64,000 bases of DNA, from positions 39,171,501-39,235,500 of the forward strand of contig OX485805.1 in assembly GCA_950295325.1 (NCBI GenBank), in the 5' to 3' direction. Below the pieces are notes generated by a model, which was not told the origin of the DNA, ran no database searches, and saw nothing but the letters and a program-made list of their open reading frames with translations. The number at the start of each line of letters is the position of its first letter. Position 1 is the first letter of the stretch. Position numbers and translations under genes: made by a program. Source of the DNA: Polytrichum commune (lineage: Eukaryota; Streptophyta; Polytrichopsida; Polytrichales; Polytrichaceae). Positions 24,660 to 35,724 of this stretch are shown in pieces.

Positions 24660-27225
24660 AGGCCATCATATACTCTCTAAACTTCGTAATATCACGCTTG
24701 TGGCAACCAAAGTGTACGTGATATCAAAGGAGTTATGCAGTGGTAACATGGATGCGTGACAAAAGAGTGTCAGTGTAGCATGTGGCATTATGGAATAACG
24801 CAAAGGCAACATTGCAATAATGACAATATGATGCATGTGAGCTTATGGTTTGAATTCTTCGGTGGTTTATTTTAATGTCAAAAACTGTGATATATGGGAA
24901 AGAAACATGACAATGAGGAGTGAGATTTAAACTCAGAACATGCGTTGACTAGGGTTTTGAGATCTAAGAGAAGGAATAACATAAAAAAAAACATAACGAA
25001 ACTTAGAGTGTAGTTGCTTAGTCATGCTATGAAACATCTTATACGACAATATATATAACATCACTCAACACCTATTGCTTGTTCAGTGTCGAGACAATGT
25101 TATTTATCTCCAAAAATTGAAGGCATGGTTTTTTATATCTAGTATAATTTATATTTACAAATACATCATGTATGTGGTCCACAATAATTACATTGAACAG
25201 CATAGCCTCTTCACCACTCAAACTTCAACGGTAGGTACTACCCTTATTATACTTTTTTTGATATCGAGAGACAAAAGGCCCACCATTGCTTGCAACTTTG
25301 ACCACATCAATGAGGTCATAAAAGTAGGTAGGTGAGATGCAATGAAATTACTTCACGTATTGTAAATAACTTGGAAGTTGTATAGTAACAAAGATTACGG
25401 TGATTTATAGACTTGTAATTCAATTGTCAATTGAGAAATGTGTCCGTAAATTTTGTGCGTTTTGGGGAACTTATGATTGATATGTGCAAATAGGTTGCCT
25501 CTTTTATCCATGTAAACTACCTTGGGTCAAAATCTCATAATAAATGTTAACCTAAGTCACTCTATTGCTGACACAATTTTGAATATTGATGTATACGGCA
25601 ACCACGGTACAAAAAGCATTTCATGTGTCTTGTTATTGTGATAACAAAGATTCAAAGTACTGTGGAATCTTGATATATTAACATGGGGCAACCTAATTGC
25701 ATGTATCAAATGTAGTTTTTAGTCAACTTTAGAGGGAGTTCCATTTCATTTTTACGGGTGCCGAAATGTAGTATCCATAATGGCACTTAAGTGGGTCTCA
25801 ACCAATGTAGGAATGACACGCAACACAATTGGAGGGTAAATTGATTCCCTTTTGTGTGGCTAGAGATATTGTGCATGGGCAAAGAGTCAACCTATTTGTG
25901 AGGTCAATCTAATTGCACATATCAATGTAGAGGCAAGATGGCAACTTACCAAAAGAAGTAGAATACATTTGAATTCCACACTAGATCATGTCATGAGTTT
26001 GATTATTGTAATGCTACTCAAACTTTGTTGGTTACAATGAGATTGGATTGAGTATGTGCTAAAAATATGGACACCATTTCAAGTTTAATAGTTAACATAA
26101 TCGAAATGGCGTATGTGCTCACTCAACGAGAAAGAAAATCTTCAAATTCACTTCTTCTAAATTTTTAGTGGTATGTATCTAATAACGGGGAACATTATTA
26201 AAATTAAAAAAAGTTTCAAAGAGATTGGACACTACATCCTCAAATTTTGTTCACAATTCAAGATGGTCATAGCCAGCATGATTGGAACAACCTCTATGAT
26301 AATTCAGTTAGAAAGAGAATCTTCACTTTGACAATGAATAAGACATTCATATGAGCTCCAAAAAGTACGAGGAAAATGGCCATGGGCACAATTTGGATTT
26401 CCTAATTATCTCACACTACCTAATTGCTTCGTTTCATCTCTTATAAGAAGTGGGTGGGTATAGAGTTTGTGGGTGTTATTTGGTTCCTTTTCCATGTTCT
26501 CCAACTTCTACCAATTATATTTACAAAACTCAACTTGTGTTGCATGAGCAAATCTACGATGAAACATATCCAACAACCAGATTGAAAATTGGACCTACCT
26601 TGATTTAGTTATGGTTATCGCAAGTGCATGTTTCCTATTTTCCCTATTGGGTACATAGGACTTCCCCACTACCGTAGCTCTCTAGTTGCTTGGGCACCTT
26701 TCAACCTAATAATCAATTAAAAGTGAGAAAGTAAGTTAGGTAGCCCCAAAAACAATATTCTAAAACTGGGTAGATTCAAAAAGTAATTTAAAATAAGTTA
26801 GACATTCATTCCCGTTTACTTGTCTTATTCCCGTTTTTATGGTAGTGTGTCGGCATGACTTGTGGAGCAACTTCATGCTTGTATTGTTTTTAGACCATGA
26901 GTGAGATTGATGCCGCATGAAGACACTGTTGAAGTTATTTGATGCTACTTTGCTGGATTCCAATGAATGTCACTTCCATTATTGTGATGTTAGGCATTCT
27001 TTGAATCTTATTTCTTTTCCATTTAGGACACTCAACGAAATTAATTTCACAGAAATGTAGGCACACTCAAAAATAAACTATTTTATGTCCAAGTTACTAG
27101 AGAACTACAATATGTTCATTATTGAGTGTAGAGTAGTTATTAACATTTAAAAACATGCTCCAATCTCTTTTAAACACGTGTCTTCATCATATTTGCTCGT
27201 GGATCCTCACCGAACCAAGTACCAA
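24660..27225. other. intergenic, no gene recognised
   Basis: AT-rich, with no supportable gene. A 50-bp block at about 25790-25845 (CAACCAATGTAGGAATGACA) recurs twice inside intron 1 of the DUF1218 gene at about 40.05 and 40.26 kb. Confidence 0.5.
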
Positions 27226-27236
27226 TCACATCTAGA

Positions 27237-27462
27237 CAATGATCGGGGAGATTTTTGGGCATAATCGGTTGAGACCCGAGTGTTTGCAAGTCCAACTAGT
27301 TACATGTTGACATCCTCTGGTTTTCCTTGATTAAATTGGGGTATATTCTATAAATTCCTCTAAAATGATCGGTAATTTTCCTGCAGCCTCTAACTTCAAC
27401 CGGTTATTTCTCAAACTCAACCGATTCATTTGTAACTAACTGCCGGTTCTCCCCGATCATTG
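27237..27462 (+). mobile_element. hAT-like MITE, copy B (best terminal repeats)
   Basis: 226 bp with perfect 15-bp terminal inverted repeats CAATGATCGGGGAGA / TCTCCCCGATCATTG. It is flanked by CATCTAGA (27229-27236) and CATCTAGG (27463-27470), an 8-bp target duplication with one mismatch. Eight-base duplications are typical of hAT elements. There is no coding capacity. Relatives lie at 0.5, 35.5, 47.2, 47.5 and 58.0 kb. Confidence 0.9.
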
Positions 27463-27610
27463 CATCTAGGTGTTCGGTTTAAGAAAAGTAGCCACTTAAG
27501 ACCCATCTACCTTAGAGCGAAAAGCGTCCGTTTAAGACCGGCTCACTTAGGCCGCATCTCACATGCAAGGCCGGGTACAAAACTTGTCGATATTCTCTTT
27601 GGCTCACCTA

Positions 27611-27646
27611 CCCAAACCTAACCTAAACCCTAAACCCTAAAACCCT
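27611..27646 (-). repeat. interstitial telomere-like repeat
   Basis: About three copies of CCCTAAA, the reverse complement of plant-type TTTAGGG, appear in CCCTAAACCCTAAAACCC and its left flank. The stretch is too short to mark an old chromosome end by itself. Confidence 0.6.
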
Positions 27647-27767
27647 CGAACTCACCCGATCCTCGCCCAAATCCCAATAAATAATCCGTCCCCAAGTTCA
27701 AATAAACGTTGTCTCATCTTGCATAGCAAAAGCTTTACTAATAAAGTACGATGGGCCTTTAAGATGA

Positions 27768-27779
27768 GGGGGGGGGGGG
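27768..27779. repeat. poly(G) run, 12 nt
   Basis: Twelve consecutive G residues. Similar runs occur at 35920-35931 and 53567-53582. Confidence 0.9.
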
Positions 27780-28027
27780 AAAGACAAGCATAGGCTAATG
27801 AAAGACACTAGGTATACCTACCCCCAAACCCAGGTACTTCTGTGGCCCCCAATTAGTGTGATAGGATCTTACAAAGGCGATTTCTCATCCAGACAGGTGT
27901 ACGTCTCCTGTACTTTCTTCCTACTCCTTAGGCCCCCCCACATGGATGAACATTTTGATCAGTGGATGATTTTTACCACGTCATCTTTTCATCCATCGTA
28001 TGTGGCTGCTGGGAGAGGTTGGCTTTA

Positions 28028-28655
28028 GGGTGAGTTTTCATGTAGGCCGCTCGCCCACCAGATTCTAGTGTGAATAAGGACTCACCCGCCCAAATGTGGA
28101 GGGAACCTAGTGGGGTGGAGTTCGTATGTGCCAACTACATAAAATGTGATATTTAGTGTGACTTATTGTTTGGAATTTCGCAATGCATGCTATAAATGTC
28201 TACTGTGCATCTCATTTTCCATCAACCATGGTCGAATTGGTTGTTTGGACACTATAGAACATTAACATCTTTACTTGAAAAGAAAAGTACATTAATAGTA
28301 AAAAGATATACGAACATGTAACTCCGAACGGTAAGTCACACTAAATATCATTATTTGTGTAGCTACTCCCATCTTCTCAAATCCGGGCTCACCTACTAGA
28401 CTCCTCCTGCAGGTGTGAGAACCTCCTCCTCCTTCTGAAACGAGTCTCCAAAACCTTCAGTGACTGGCATGTGTAGGTTGAAGATTCTTCAATGAATGTG
28501 TGGAAGTCTAGTAGCATGTGTCCACGGCCCTCCACATTCTAGTGAACCGCTATAAATGTGGTTGGAGGATGGCTTGCACTTAAGTACATGCAAACACCTC
28601 TGACCCACTATTCTCTAGAATCTAGTGGGCGAGTGGGTTGTATGGAAACTCACCC
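28028..28655. mobile_element. Tourist/PIF-Harbinger-like MITE, family T2, with a nested MITE
   Basis: 628 bp with imperfect inverted repeats of about 42 bp. The left end is GGGTGAGTTTTCATGTAGG; the right end, read inward, is GGGTGAGTTTCCATACAAC. The arms continue through a CGCCCACYAGATTCTAG block. The flanks are TTA at 28025-28027 and 28656-28658. The TAGTGTGAC-type MITE at 28150-28360 is nested inside. There is no transposase. Confidence 0.82.
28135..28365. mobile_element. MITE of the TAGTGTSAC family, copy 2 (nested)
   Basis: About 230 bp. The left arm has GATATTTAGTGTGACTTA and TTTGGAATTTCGC; the right arm has the matching TAAGTCACACTAAATATC with TGTAACTCCGAACG. The interior (CATCTCATTTTC, TTGGTTGTTTGG, TAACATCTTTACTTGA, AATAGTAAAAAG) matches the copy at 33.59 kb closely. 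It lies wholly inside the T2 element. Exact ends are approximate. Confidence 0.75.
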
Positions 28656-28659
28656 TTAT

Positions 28660-31600
28660 TATTATCATCCCTAGCTAGAAGGCTTTTTAAGAAAACCTCT
28701 TTGGGCAAAGGAGTGGTCATGGGATGTGGGTGCCCTGGTATATTCTCCTAATTCCATGCTTACAAGAGAAGCTTCTAGGTTGCCATGGATTGTTGTTGTA
28801 GGTTCTTTGTTGCTTGTAAGTTAGGGACTTCTAACTACAATGGTTTTACCCCCATTGTAGTGAGGACGGGCTAATAGTGTGTGTGTGAAGGAAGTTAGTG
28901 AAGGCGATATTAAATTTCTTTATGCTATGAAATAAAATCAGTGTCATCAGAAGATCTAGGGTTTCAGGAGTCCAAAGTGTTTTCGCCCTTGTTTTTGTCA
29001 GGTTTTGATGAGTAGCAATGCTAGCATATTATTTTATAACACCTAAAGTTGTAGTTGTTGTTGTTGTTGCACTATCAAGAATGATTTATCAAAGTTGTGG
29101 CCTCAAGCTTCAGACTACCTTGGAGCATGCACTAAGTTTCTTTAAACATGTGGTGAGTGAGTATGTGTTCATGAATTTAGTGTTACTCAATAAAAATTTC
29201 AGCCCTCACTAATTTTGAGAGTTGAGATTTGAGATTTGAGATTTTGGCAAAATAGTGTGAGTTTTGAGAATCAGTTCCACACCCACTAAATGGATTAATC
29301 AACATAGTTACAAAGGCTTCAATTTTGTCATGTGATGCAAATTATTAGTTCAAATTATTCATATATATGTTTTTCCTACAACCTTCATGCAATACTACAA
29401 TATCATTAGACAAAATATCATTTAGATCAATAACAACGTTTAATGAGATTGACAATATTTTATAGAATATTCTCCGTTTAGACTTAATGGGGAATATTTT
29501 CGGATAGTATGTTATTATGGAATTGAATAATGTTATGATGAATTTAAGTCATGTTTTGCTCATTAGAAAGTTTTTTTGTTGTGCTTACTTGACAAAGATG
29601 TTACATATGGCTCTTCATTTGTCTTGTTTCACACATGATAAGTATTTCTTTACATTCATCGAATGTAAAGAAAGAAAGAAAGAAAGAAAGAAAACTAAAA
29701 TTGGTGTTATTGACCTTCATATGTAGAAAAGCCCGTTGGTCATTTACACTAAAGATTGGGAACCCTAAGGAGTTGGGTCTTAAGTGGCTCATTTTCTTGA
29801 ATTGGACCCCTACATTGGTTGGTATGTGGTTTGGTGAGGATCAACGAGCAAACATGATAAAGACACATGTTTAAAAGAGATTGGACTACGTCTTCAACTT
29901 ATTGATAGCTAACTTGTCACTCAATGCTGAGCACAATTGGGAGGACCTATGTATCCAATTAAGAAATCAACAAACATGCACTAAAGTGGGGGAGGTATGA
30001 TCTTCAATTTGGTTTTTTTGCATATGTTTCATAATAGCTTTGCTAATGCAACACAAGTTTTTGGTGCAAGTATAATCGCTAGAAGTTGGAGAACATAAAA
30101 ATTTAACCCAATAACACCCGCATACTTTACATACGGGGTGTGATTGTTGTTCTCTATTATCACACCACCTTGTGTTGTCCCCAAGATGCAGAGGAGGGAT
30201 AGTTTTTTTTGTAAGTCCCGTCAAAAAAATTCACGAATTTAGGTTGCCATGATCATTGTGGGTAGGTTTTAGTTTGATTTGGGTGAACCAACCCATGCAC
30301 TCGTTCCTTGCTGGATGCCTAAACCCTTGCCTCCAAGAAACCAATGTAAGAGTTGGTTCGCCCCAACTGTTCCAATGTCCCGTGTCATTGTAAATTTTCA
30401 CAATTGCTTTCAAGTTTGTGGGTAACATATGATCGTATTTCCTTCCATCGATATTCTATTTGATCCATGAATGCATTATACTTTGTGTGAGTGAATTCAT
30501 TGTGGATAAATGTTGTAGCTTGTGGTCCGCTTCAAGGTTCTAGAATTGCATTGAAGTTTGTGGGCACTATTTCGTGATTGCGTTTCCTCCATCAATCCAT
30601 GTTTGATCCACATTTTAACTTATAATGACCCCATTGGGCGAAGGTTTTGTTCACTTAGTTTTGAAGTGATAAAGCCCTCGAATATCTGGTAAATGTGGGT
30701 GGAGGTGTAGCGGGTAGGTTGTGGGTGTTGAGTTGTTGAGAGACATTAGCAAGGAGGGAGGATAAGATTTGGGGGTTGTAGTAGTTTTGGGTAGAAGGGA
30801 ATAGTGAGCTTAAAGAGGCAATAAAGGATTTTAGTTCTAAGGTAGAAACACCATAACCCGTGAAAATAAGGTGATTCGCATTGAAGATCTCGTCTGACAA
30901 TCATGAGACAATTTTCCAAGATAGACGAGAAGGATTCACGAAGAATGCAAGTTGTTTCATATTTTTCTGCCCTGTACAAAAACATGCTGCAATTTTTTCA
31001 AAGTGGAAAGTTGTCCAAACCCCTACTCGTTCACTAGATTCTCCCTACACCGAACACGGTCATCCGCATTTCCATACTGAACATCACCTAAATCGATTAC
31101 CTCATGAGCACAATAACACTTGACTCCCATTGGCTACACTAAGTGTACACACATTGAAGTTGATGCCGAACATGATCAATTTTAGAAATGGCACTTCACC
31201 ATTATGACGGCGGTCTAGTGCACGGTTGGAGGGTGGTTAACTGCTTATGGTATTTCAACCTTACAGAAGGAACGAGGTTAGTAGGGAAAGAGAGGTGCGA
31301 GATTATGAGCATGTGGTGAGAGAGGAGTAGGGAAGGTGGGTTACTTGGCATTTTCAATATTGTAGGATTCGATGGTCACGAGTTGGTGGAAGAATTGGCG
31401 ATTTGTGGGAGGTGGAGATGCCGTTGTGAGCGATCATTTCTAGTGAGTTTTTGAATGTCGGATGAATTATGAAATTATATTGTCTTTTTGGTAGTTTTTG
31501 GTGTAGTTGTAGATCGGTTTGTATTGAAGGGGGCGATGAATGTGGAGTGGTGGATGGAGGATATCGGGAGAGGATGAGTGGTGTAGGATGATGGAGTTGT

Positions 31601-33008
31601 AAATGCCATATGTGATGTTAATGTTTATGGAGCGGGTGTGGCAAGTTGAATGCTAGTCTTTTGCTCTCGGAGTAGTTTGTCTCGGGAGTCCCTCAAGAGT
31701 AGAGGTCGCTTTTGGATGCGGAGCAAGGAACATGTTCCCTATTTAGTGAAGCAAGATTTTGAAACTTGACAAACAATAGCATAACAAGTAGATTTGATAT
31801 AATGGTTTTTGCAATCAAATTCGTTATTTAAGTCTTAGTAGTGAGGAGACATGAAAGTTGGAGATGGGTTGGTATGTGCACTCAAATTGTGATTGCCGGC
31901 CGGGGATGCTTGAAGGTCGTTGGATAAGCCTCCTCCATATTATGTGTCAGAGTTCTTTTCTTTGCTTTGCATGTTTGTATTAGAATCCGGCAGGCTGACA
32001 TTAATTCCATAGTAACAAAAATGTTTTTGGAGAGCTTTTACTTGTGGTTTTTCTACTACATGTAAGGTAAACAAATCTTAGAAAAACATCAAATCTTAGA
32101 AGAACATTTTTGTTTTCTCTTCTCTTTGCACCGCTTCTCATAGGATATGAAACACACGACTTGTGTGAGATGATTCGCATATCTAAATCGTGCATGTAGC
32201 CAATGTCCTCGTAATATCAAATCAGCAAAGTATTAGTATTAAAATAGAAAAGGATGAACCACTAAATAAATATTGATGTGTTCGTATGATATTGATATTG
32301 TAACTGTCAATCCACAACAACTAGTGTTCGTGTAAAGTCCATTTTCCTAGTTTTGAGCATATGATATTGTGGGTTCAAAATTGGTGTGGGTCAAAAAAAA
32401 TTATTGACCAAAAATATTGTGGTAGGTATGACATAATTATATCGAGCCACATCAAACATGCATGGAAGGTGTACACGGTTCATGAGAGATGGAAAAACAT
32501 TGAATTGTTTGATTTTTTAGGCTAATGAAGGACCCATTGCCTTTGTGTACATTGATGTGTGCAATTAATACCACGCCCACACTAAGGCCAATTGTTGGTC
32601 TTGGGCAGTAGGAGAAGTTCGTTTTGATAGGCAAAGTCCACCCCTTTCCGAAAGTTATTGCTACTAGTAAGGGTTTTGTCCTACTCACAATAACCTCAAT
32701 CAATGTAATGTACTGCAATATTGCTAGTGTACAAACCATAGTAAGCAACTAAAGATTGCATTTTGTTATCGAAGTAATGCATATTTAAGACAATGTGAAA
32801 TGCAGATAAATTAGCGCAGGGCAATTGCACATACCATTATATATATATATATATATATATATATGCGTAGGTGGATATGGGCATAGGTAAGTCCTAACTT
32901 AGTAAGTTCATTACCTAAATATATAAGCTCAATTAGGTACATTTGCCACATACAACCTTCATGTTGGCTTCCTATTTAACAACTTCAATTAGTCTACGTA
33001 TGCTACAC
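28660..33008. other. intergenic, no gene recognised
   Basis: No supportable gene in 4.3 kb. Several short frames (29517-29874, 30655-31123) have no recognisable domain. An (AAAG)n run lies at about 29669-29692 and an (AT)n run at 32837-32864. The part at 30640-31720 is relatively G-rich on the plus strand, with no clear explanation. Confidence 0.5.
32837..32864. repeat. (AT)14 microsatellite
   Basis: A perfect AT dinucleotide run. Confidence 0.95.
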
Positions 33009-33011
33009 TAA

Positions 33012-33573
33012 GGGCCACTTCACACTGCGTTGGCCCGGTTGGCCTTCTGTCTCCAAAAAAAAAAAAAAAAAAAAAAAGGGGCCACTTCACACACGAGACT
33101 GAGAGCCCATGACCATTACACTTCACACACTCTCAGGTGGAAAGAACGGGGCCGGTCCGAGTTTGCTTCACACTACGATTGAGGGACCAACGGAGTATGT
33201 GAATGCAAGATGGATGTAAAGTCTACATGGATTCCTACATGGTATCCAATGGATCATGTTTCATGGTCACTTGGACTATTTTCAAAAACCACTTCTTGGA
33301 GGTAGGCCTAACACAAAACTAGGAGACCATGGCACTCCGAACGCTCACACCGTTGATTTATTCTATTTTATCATGCGTGACGACCTGCATGAATAGAAAT
33401 TCATTGAAATAGCATTTGGTTGAGGGCCTGGTCACATATGACTTCACACTACACTTGAGGGTCCGTGGCCACACTAGATAATATGGAGGTGTCTTGGGAC
33501 GGCCTTTGGACACTTTCTTTTGGGCTCTCACAATTTCATGGTCACGGTTCTTGGCTCGTGTGTAATGTGGCCC
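33012..33573. mobile_element. Tourist/PIF-Harbinger-like MITE, family T1 copy 2
   Basis: Terminal repeats are GGGCCACTTCACAC at the left and, read inward from the right, GGGCCACATTACACACGAG. TAA flanks both ends (33009-33011 and 33574-33576). The interior matches the 22.3-kb copy (GTCTACATGG, CCTACATGG, GTTTCATGGTC, TTGGAGGTAGGC). Fourteen bases inside its left end it is broken by a short LINE 3' stub (33026-33078). Without that insertion it would be about 495 bp. Confidence 0.88.
33026..33078 (+). mobile_element. 53-bp LINE 3'-end stub with poly(A) tail and 14-bp TSD
   Basis: The insert reads TGCGTTGGCCCGGTTGGCCT, TCTGTCTCC, then about 24 A residues. The word GTTGGCMTTCTGTCTC followed by A-rich sequence is the 3' terminus shared with the longer LINE copies at 48.5-49.7 kb and 33.7-34.9 kb. 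The 14-bp duplication GGGCCACTTCACAC flanks it at 33012-33025 and 33079-33092. It is therefore an extremely 5'-truncated retrotransposition into the T1 MITE. Confidence 0.85.
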
Positions 33574-33576
33574 TAA

Positions 33577-33746
33577 ATATTGTATTTTAGTGTCACATAC
33601 TATTTGGAATTACCCAATGCTATAAATTTTTACTGTATATCTCATTTTCTACCAACAAAAGTCACTTTGGTTGTTTGGTCATTATAGAACTCTAACATCT
33701 TTACTTGATATAAACTTACATCGATAGTAAAAAGTTGGAGCATTGC
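33577..33746. mobile_element. MITE of the TAGTGTSAC family, copy 3, left part (split)
   Basis: The left arm TTTTAGTGTCACATACTATT and an interior nearly identical to the 28.15-kb copy (TTTCTACCAAC, TTGGTTGTTTGG, TAACATCTTTACTTGA, ATAGTAAAAAG) stop at GCATTGCG, where the LINE tail begins. The matching right arm resumes at about 34859. Confidence 0.8.
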
Positions 33747-34858
33747 GTTATTTTTTTATTTTTATTTTTATTTTTATTTTTTTGAGACAAAAGGCCAAAC
33801 TAGCTAGCACCAAAATGAATACCACAAAAGGAAAAGATGCGCCCTTCACCGAGGGGAGGCGGAACCCCTTGGCACGAAACACCGCCACGTAAAAGAAACA
33901 AGGACCGACCGCAACCAAGGACAACCCACTGGGCCCACCGAGCCAAGGACCACCCCCACCCCACCAACCAAGGACAACCCCCAAGCCACCTAGAACACCA
34001 ACAAAGAGGCCGTGACAACCTACCTACGTTGCCTTTTCCAGTTCCACTCAATATGCAGGTTGTGTCTTCTACAAAGGACATTCCTAGCCCCCCATGTTTT
34101 GTCAAACTTTTGGAGCATTGCAACTGCAGTGAAACTACTAATCTTAATCATTGCCAACACTCTTTGCCACGCCGATTTGGCGTAGATGATGAGTTCGTCC
34201 CAAATCTGGTGCTTGAGCTTAGAGTCATGCCATTGCGTTTGATTGAAGACCTTGTCATTCCTTTCGATCCAGATAGTCCAAAGAGTAATGCCCCTGAGGA
34301 GGTGCCAAACTTTGATCATTTTACCATATCTCTTTGGGATTCTTTCCCCGAACAGGGCTTGCTTCCAATTGAAGCTATCATAGTTATTAGATCTAACCCC
34401 ACAGAGTTCATGCATAATGAAGGTGGCCCATCTCCATGCCCTCCTAGCTTGAATGCAATCCCAAAATTTATGCTTGACTGATTCGCTCGTATTGGGGAGG
34501 CAAAAAATGCATTGCTTAGAGATTGAGGTTGGTGCGATCTTGGCCCTCCATTCATTGACTGCGACCGCTTTATGCCAAATTGACCAGATGAACGCAACTT
34601 CTTTACTGGCTCTAAGTGGATTCCATATTTGCGACCAGTAAAATCTATAGTTACTCGGGAGGTAACCTTGCCATTTATCTACTGCACGGGTGATTCCTGG
34701 GTTTCTCTTGATGATAGAGTCACGGCCATCCTTGGTGGTGCAGGCAAGAAACCGTCCCCCGTCCATCCATCGCCACCTATCCGGGTCCCATCCATGGGAT
34801 GCCAATTTGCCATAGAAGAAGATTATTTCCTCTCTTTTCCCTTCCCTTTTAGGTCCCT
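33747..34858 (-). pseudogene. 5'-truncated LINE (family L1-like) with zinc-binding RT C-terminal domain
   Basis: On the minus strand an open frame of 282 codons (34868-34020) reads a reverse-transcriptase C-terminal region. It has WDPDRWRWMDGGRF, AFIWSIWHKAVAVNEWRA, then CIFCLPNTSESVKHKFWDC with the zf-RVT C-x2-C...H-x4-C pattern, followed by GITLWTIWIERNDKVF. The element ends on this strand with CTTTTGTCTC and an A-rich (AAAAT)n tail at about 33747-33785. The same protein is found in the 48.5-kb copy. No RT catalytic domain is present and the element is dead by truncation. Long plus-strand frames here are antisense shadows. Confidence 0.85.
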
Positions 34859-34910
34859 GTAAATCCAAATAATAAGTGACACTAAATACAATGATAAGTG
34901 TAGCTTCCTT
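34859..34910. mobile_element. MITE of the TAGTGTSAC family, copy 3, right arm
   Basis: AATCCAAATAATAAGTGACA, CTAAATACAATG and AAGTGTAGC form the reverse complement of the left arm type seen at 20.97 and 33.58 kb. Together with 33577-33746 it makes one MITE interrupted by the LINE. Confidence 0.75.
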
Positions 34911-35191
34911 CTTAAATCATCCTCCACCTCCCCATCTCCTAGCCCCAATAGCAAAAGCAATAGCTTACCCTATATTCACTCAGTTCCTTTATATAGTTGT
35001 CGTCAAAATTTGGCTGGCTGGCATTTACACCTACCACCACTCCCACACTTGGCATCCACTATTGATGCCTTTGATTCCATCCATATGACTTATCATCCAT
35101 TTATGATTCATTATTATCTTAGTTGTGGCTTCATCCACATGTAACTACAAGCAAATGTGGAAGCTAAATACTTCCCAAAACAATAATCCTA

Positions 35192-35448
35192 CTCCCTAAC
35201 TTTGGTGAGAGTTAAGGTCTGTTGACCATTGACCGTGCAGTTGTAAGTATGATTTTTTCAAATAAAATAAAACAAGTACTCCAAAACGTCCTAGAAGTTG
35301 CGGTGTCAAAAGACTTCTTAATATAGAAAGTTTGGCGCGAAAATATTTGACTTTGAGCCTCAAATTTCTAGCCAGGCAGATAAACTAGACAATCATTTTG
35401 GGACAAAAAAATCCGGGAAGTAGGACAATTATTTTGGGACGGAGGGAG
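35192..35448. mobile_element. Stowaway-like (Tc1/mariner) MITE
   Basis: 257 bp beginning CTCCCTAAC and ending GGGACGGAGGGAG, flanked by TA on both sides (35190-35191 and 35449-35450). The terminal CTCCCTCCGTCC motif and TA duplication are hallmarks of Stowaway MITEs. The left terminus is degenerate after CTCCCT. Confidence 0.8.
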
Positions 35449-35492
35449 TAACATAATCCAATATTATCATAACTCGCTTAGGCCCTCCAAGC

Positions 35493-35721
35493 CAATGAAC
35501 AGGGAGAACCGACTGCTAGTTACAAATGAACCGGTTTAGTTTGACAAATGACCCAGTTGAAGAAGTTGAAGACTGCAGGAAGATTACCGACCATTTTAGA
35601 TGAATTTATACTCCAATTTGATAAAGTAGAAACCGAAAGATGTCAATATGTAACTGGTTGGACTTGGAAACAATAGGATATCTATCAATGGATTATGCCC
35701 AAAAATCTCCCGGGGTTATTT
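35493..35721 (-). mobile_element. hAT-like MITE, copy C
   Basis: About 229 bp in reverse orientation to copy B. It starts CAATGAACAGGGAGA and continues through GTTACAAATGAACCGG, GAAGACTGCAGGAAGATTAC, ATGTAACTGGTTGGACTTG and ATTATGCCCAAAAATCTCCC. The far end is degenerate (CCGGGGTTATTTG) and no clean target duplication is visible. Confidence 0.8.
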
Positions 35722-35724
35722 GTA

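Noticed and set aside
27798-28028. 76-codon open frame next to the T2 element
   Set aside because: No recognisable motif; it ends at the TTA flank of the transposon, in repeat-rich DNA.
33837-34481. 214-codon plus-strand open frame
   Set aside because: It lies antisense to the LINE zinc-binding frame, which has recognisable motifs, so it is a shadow.
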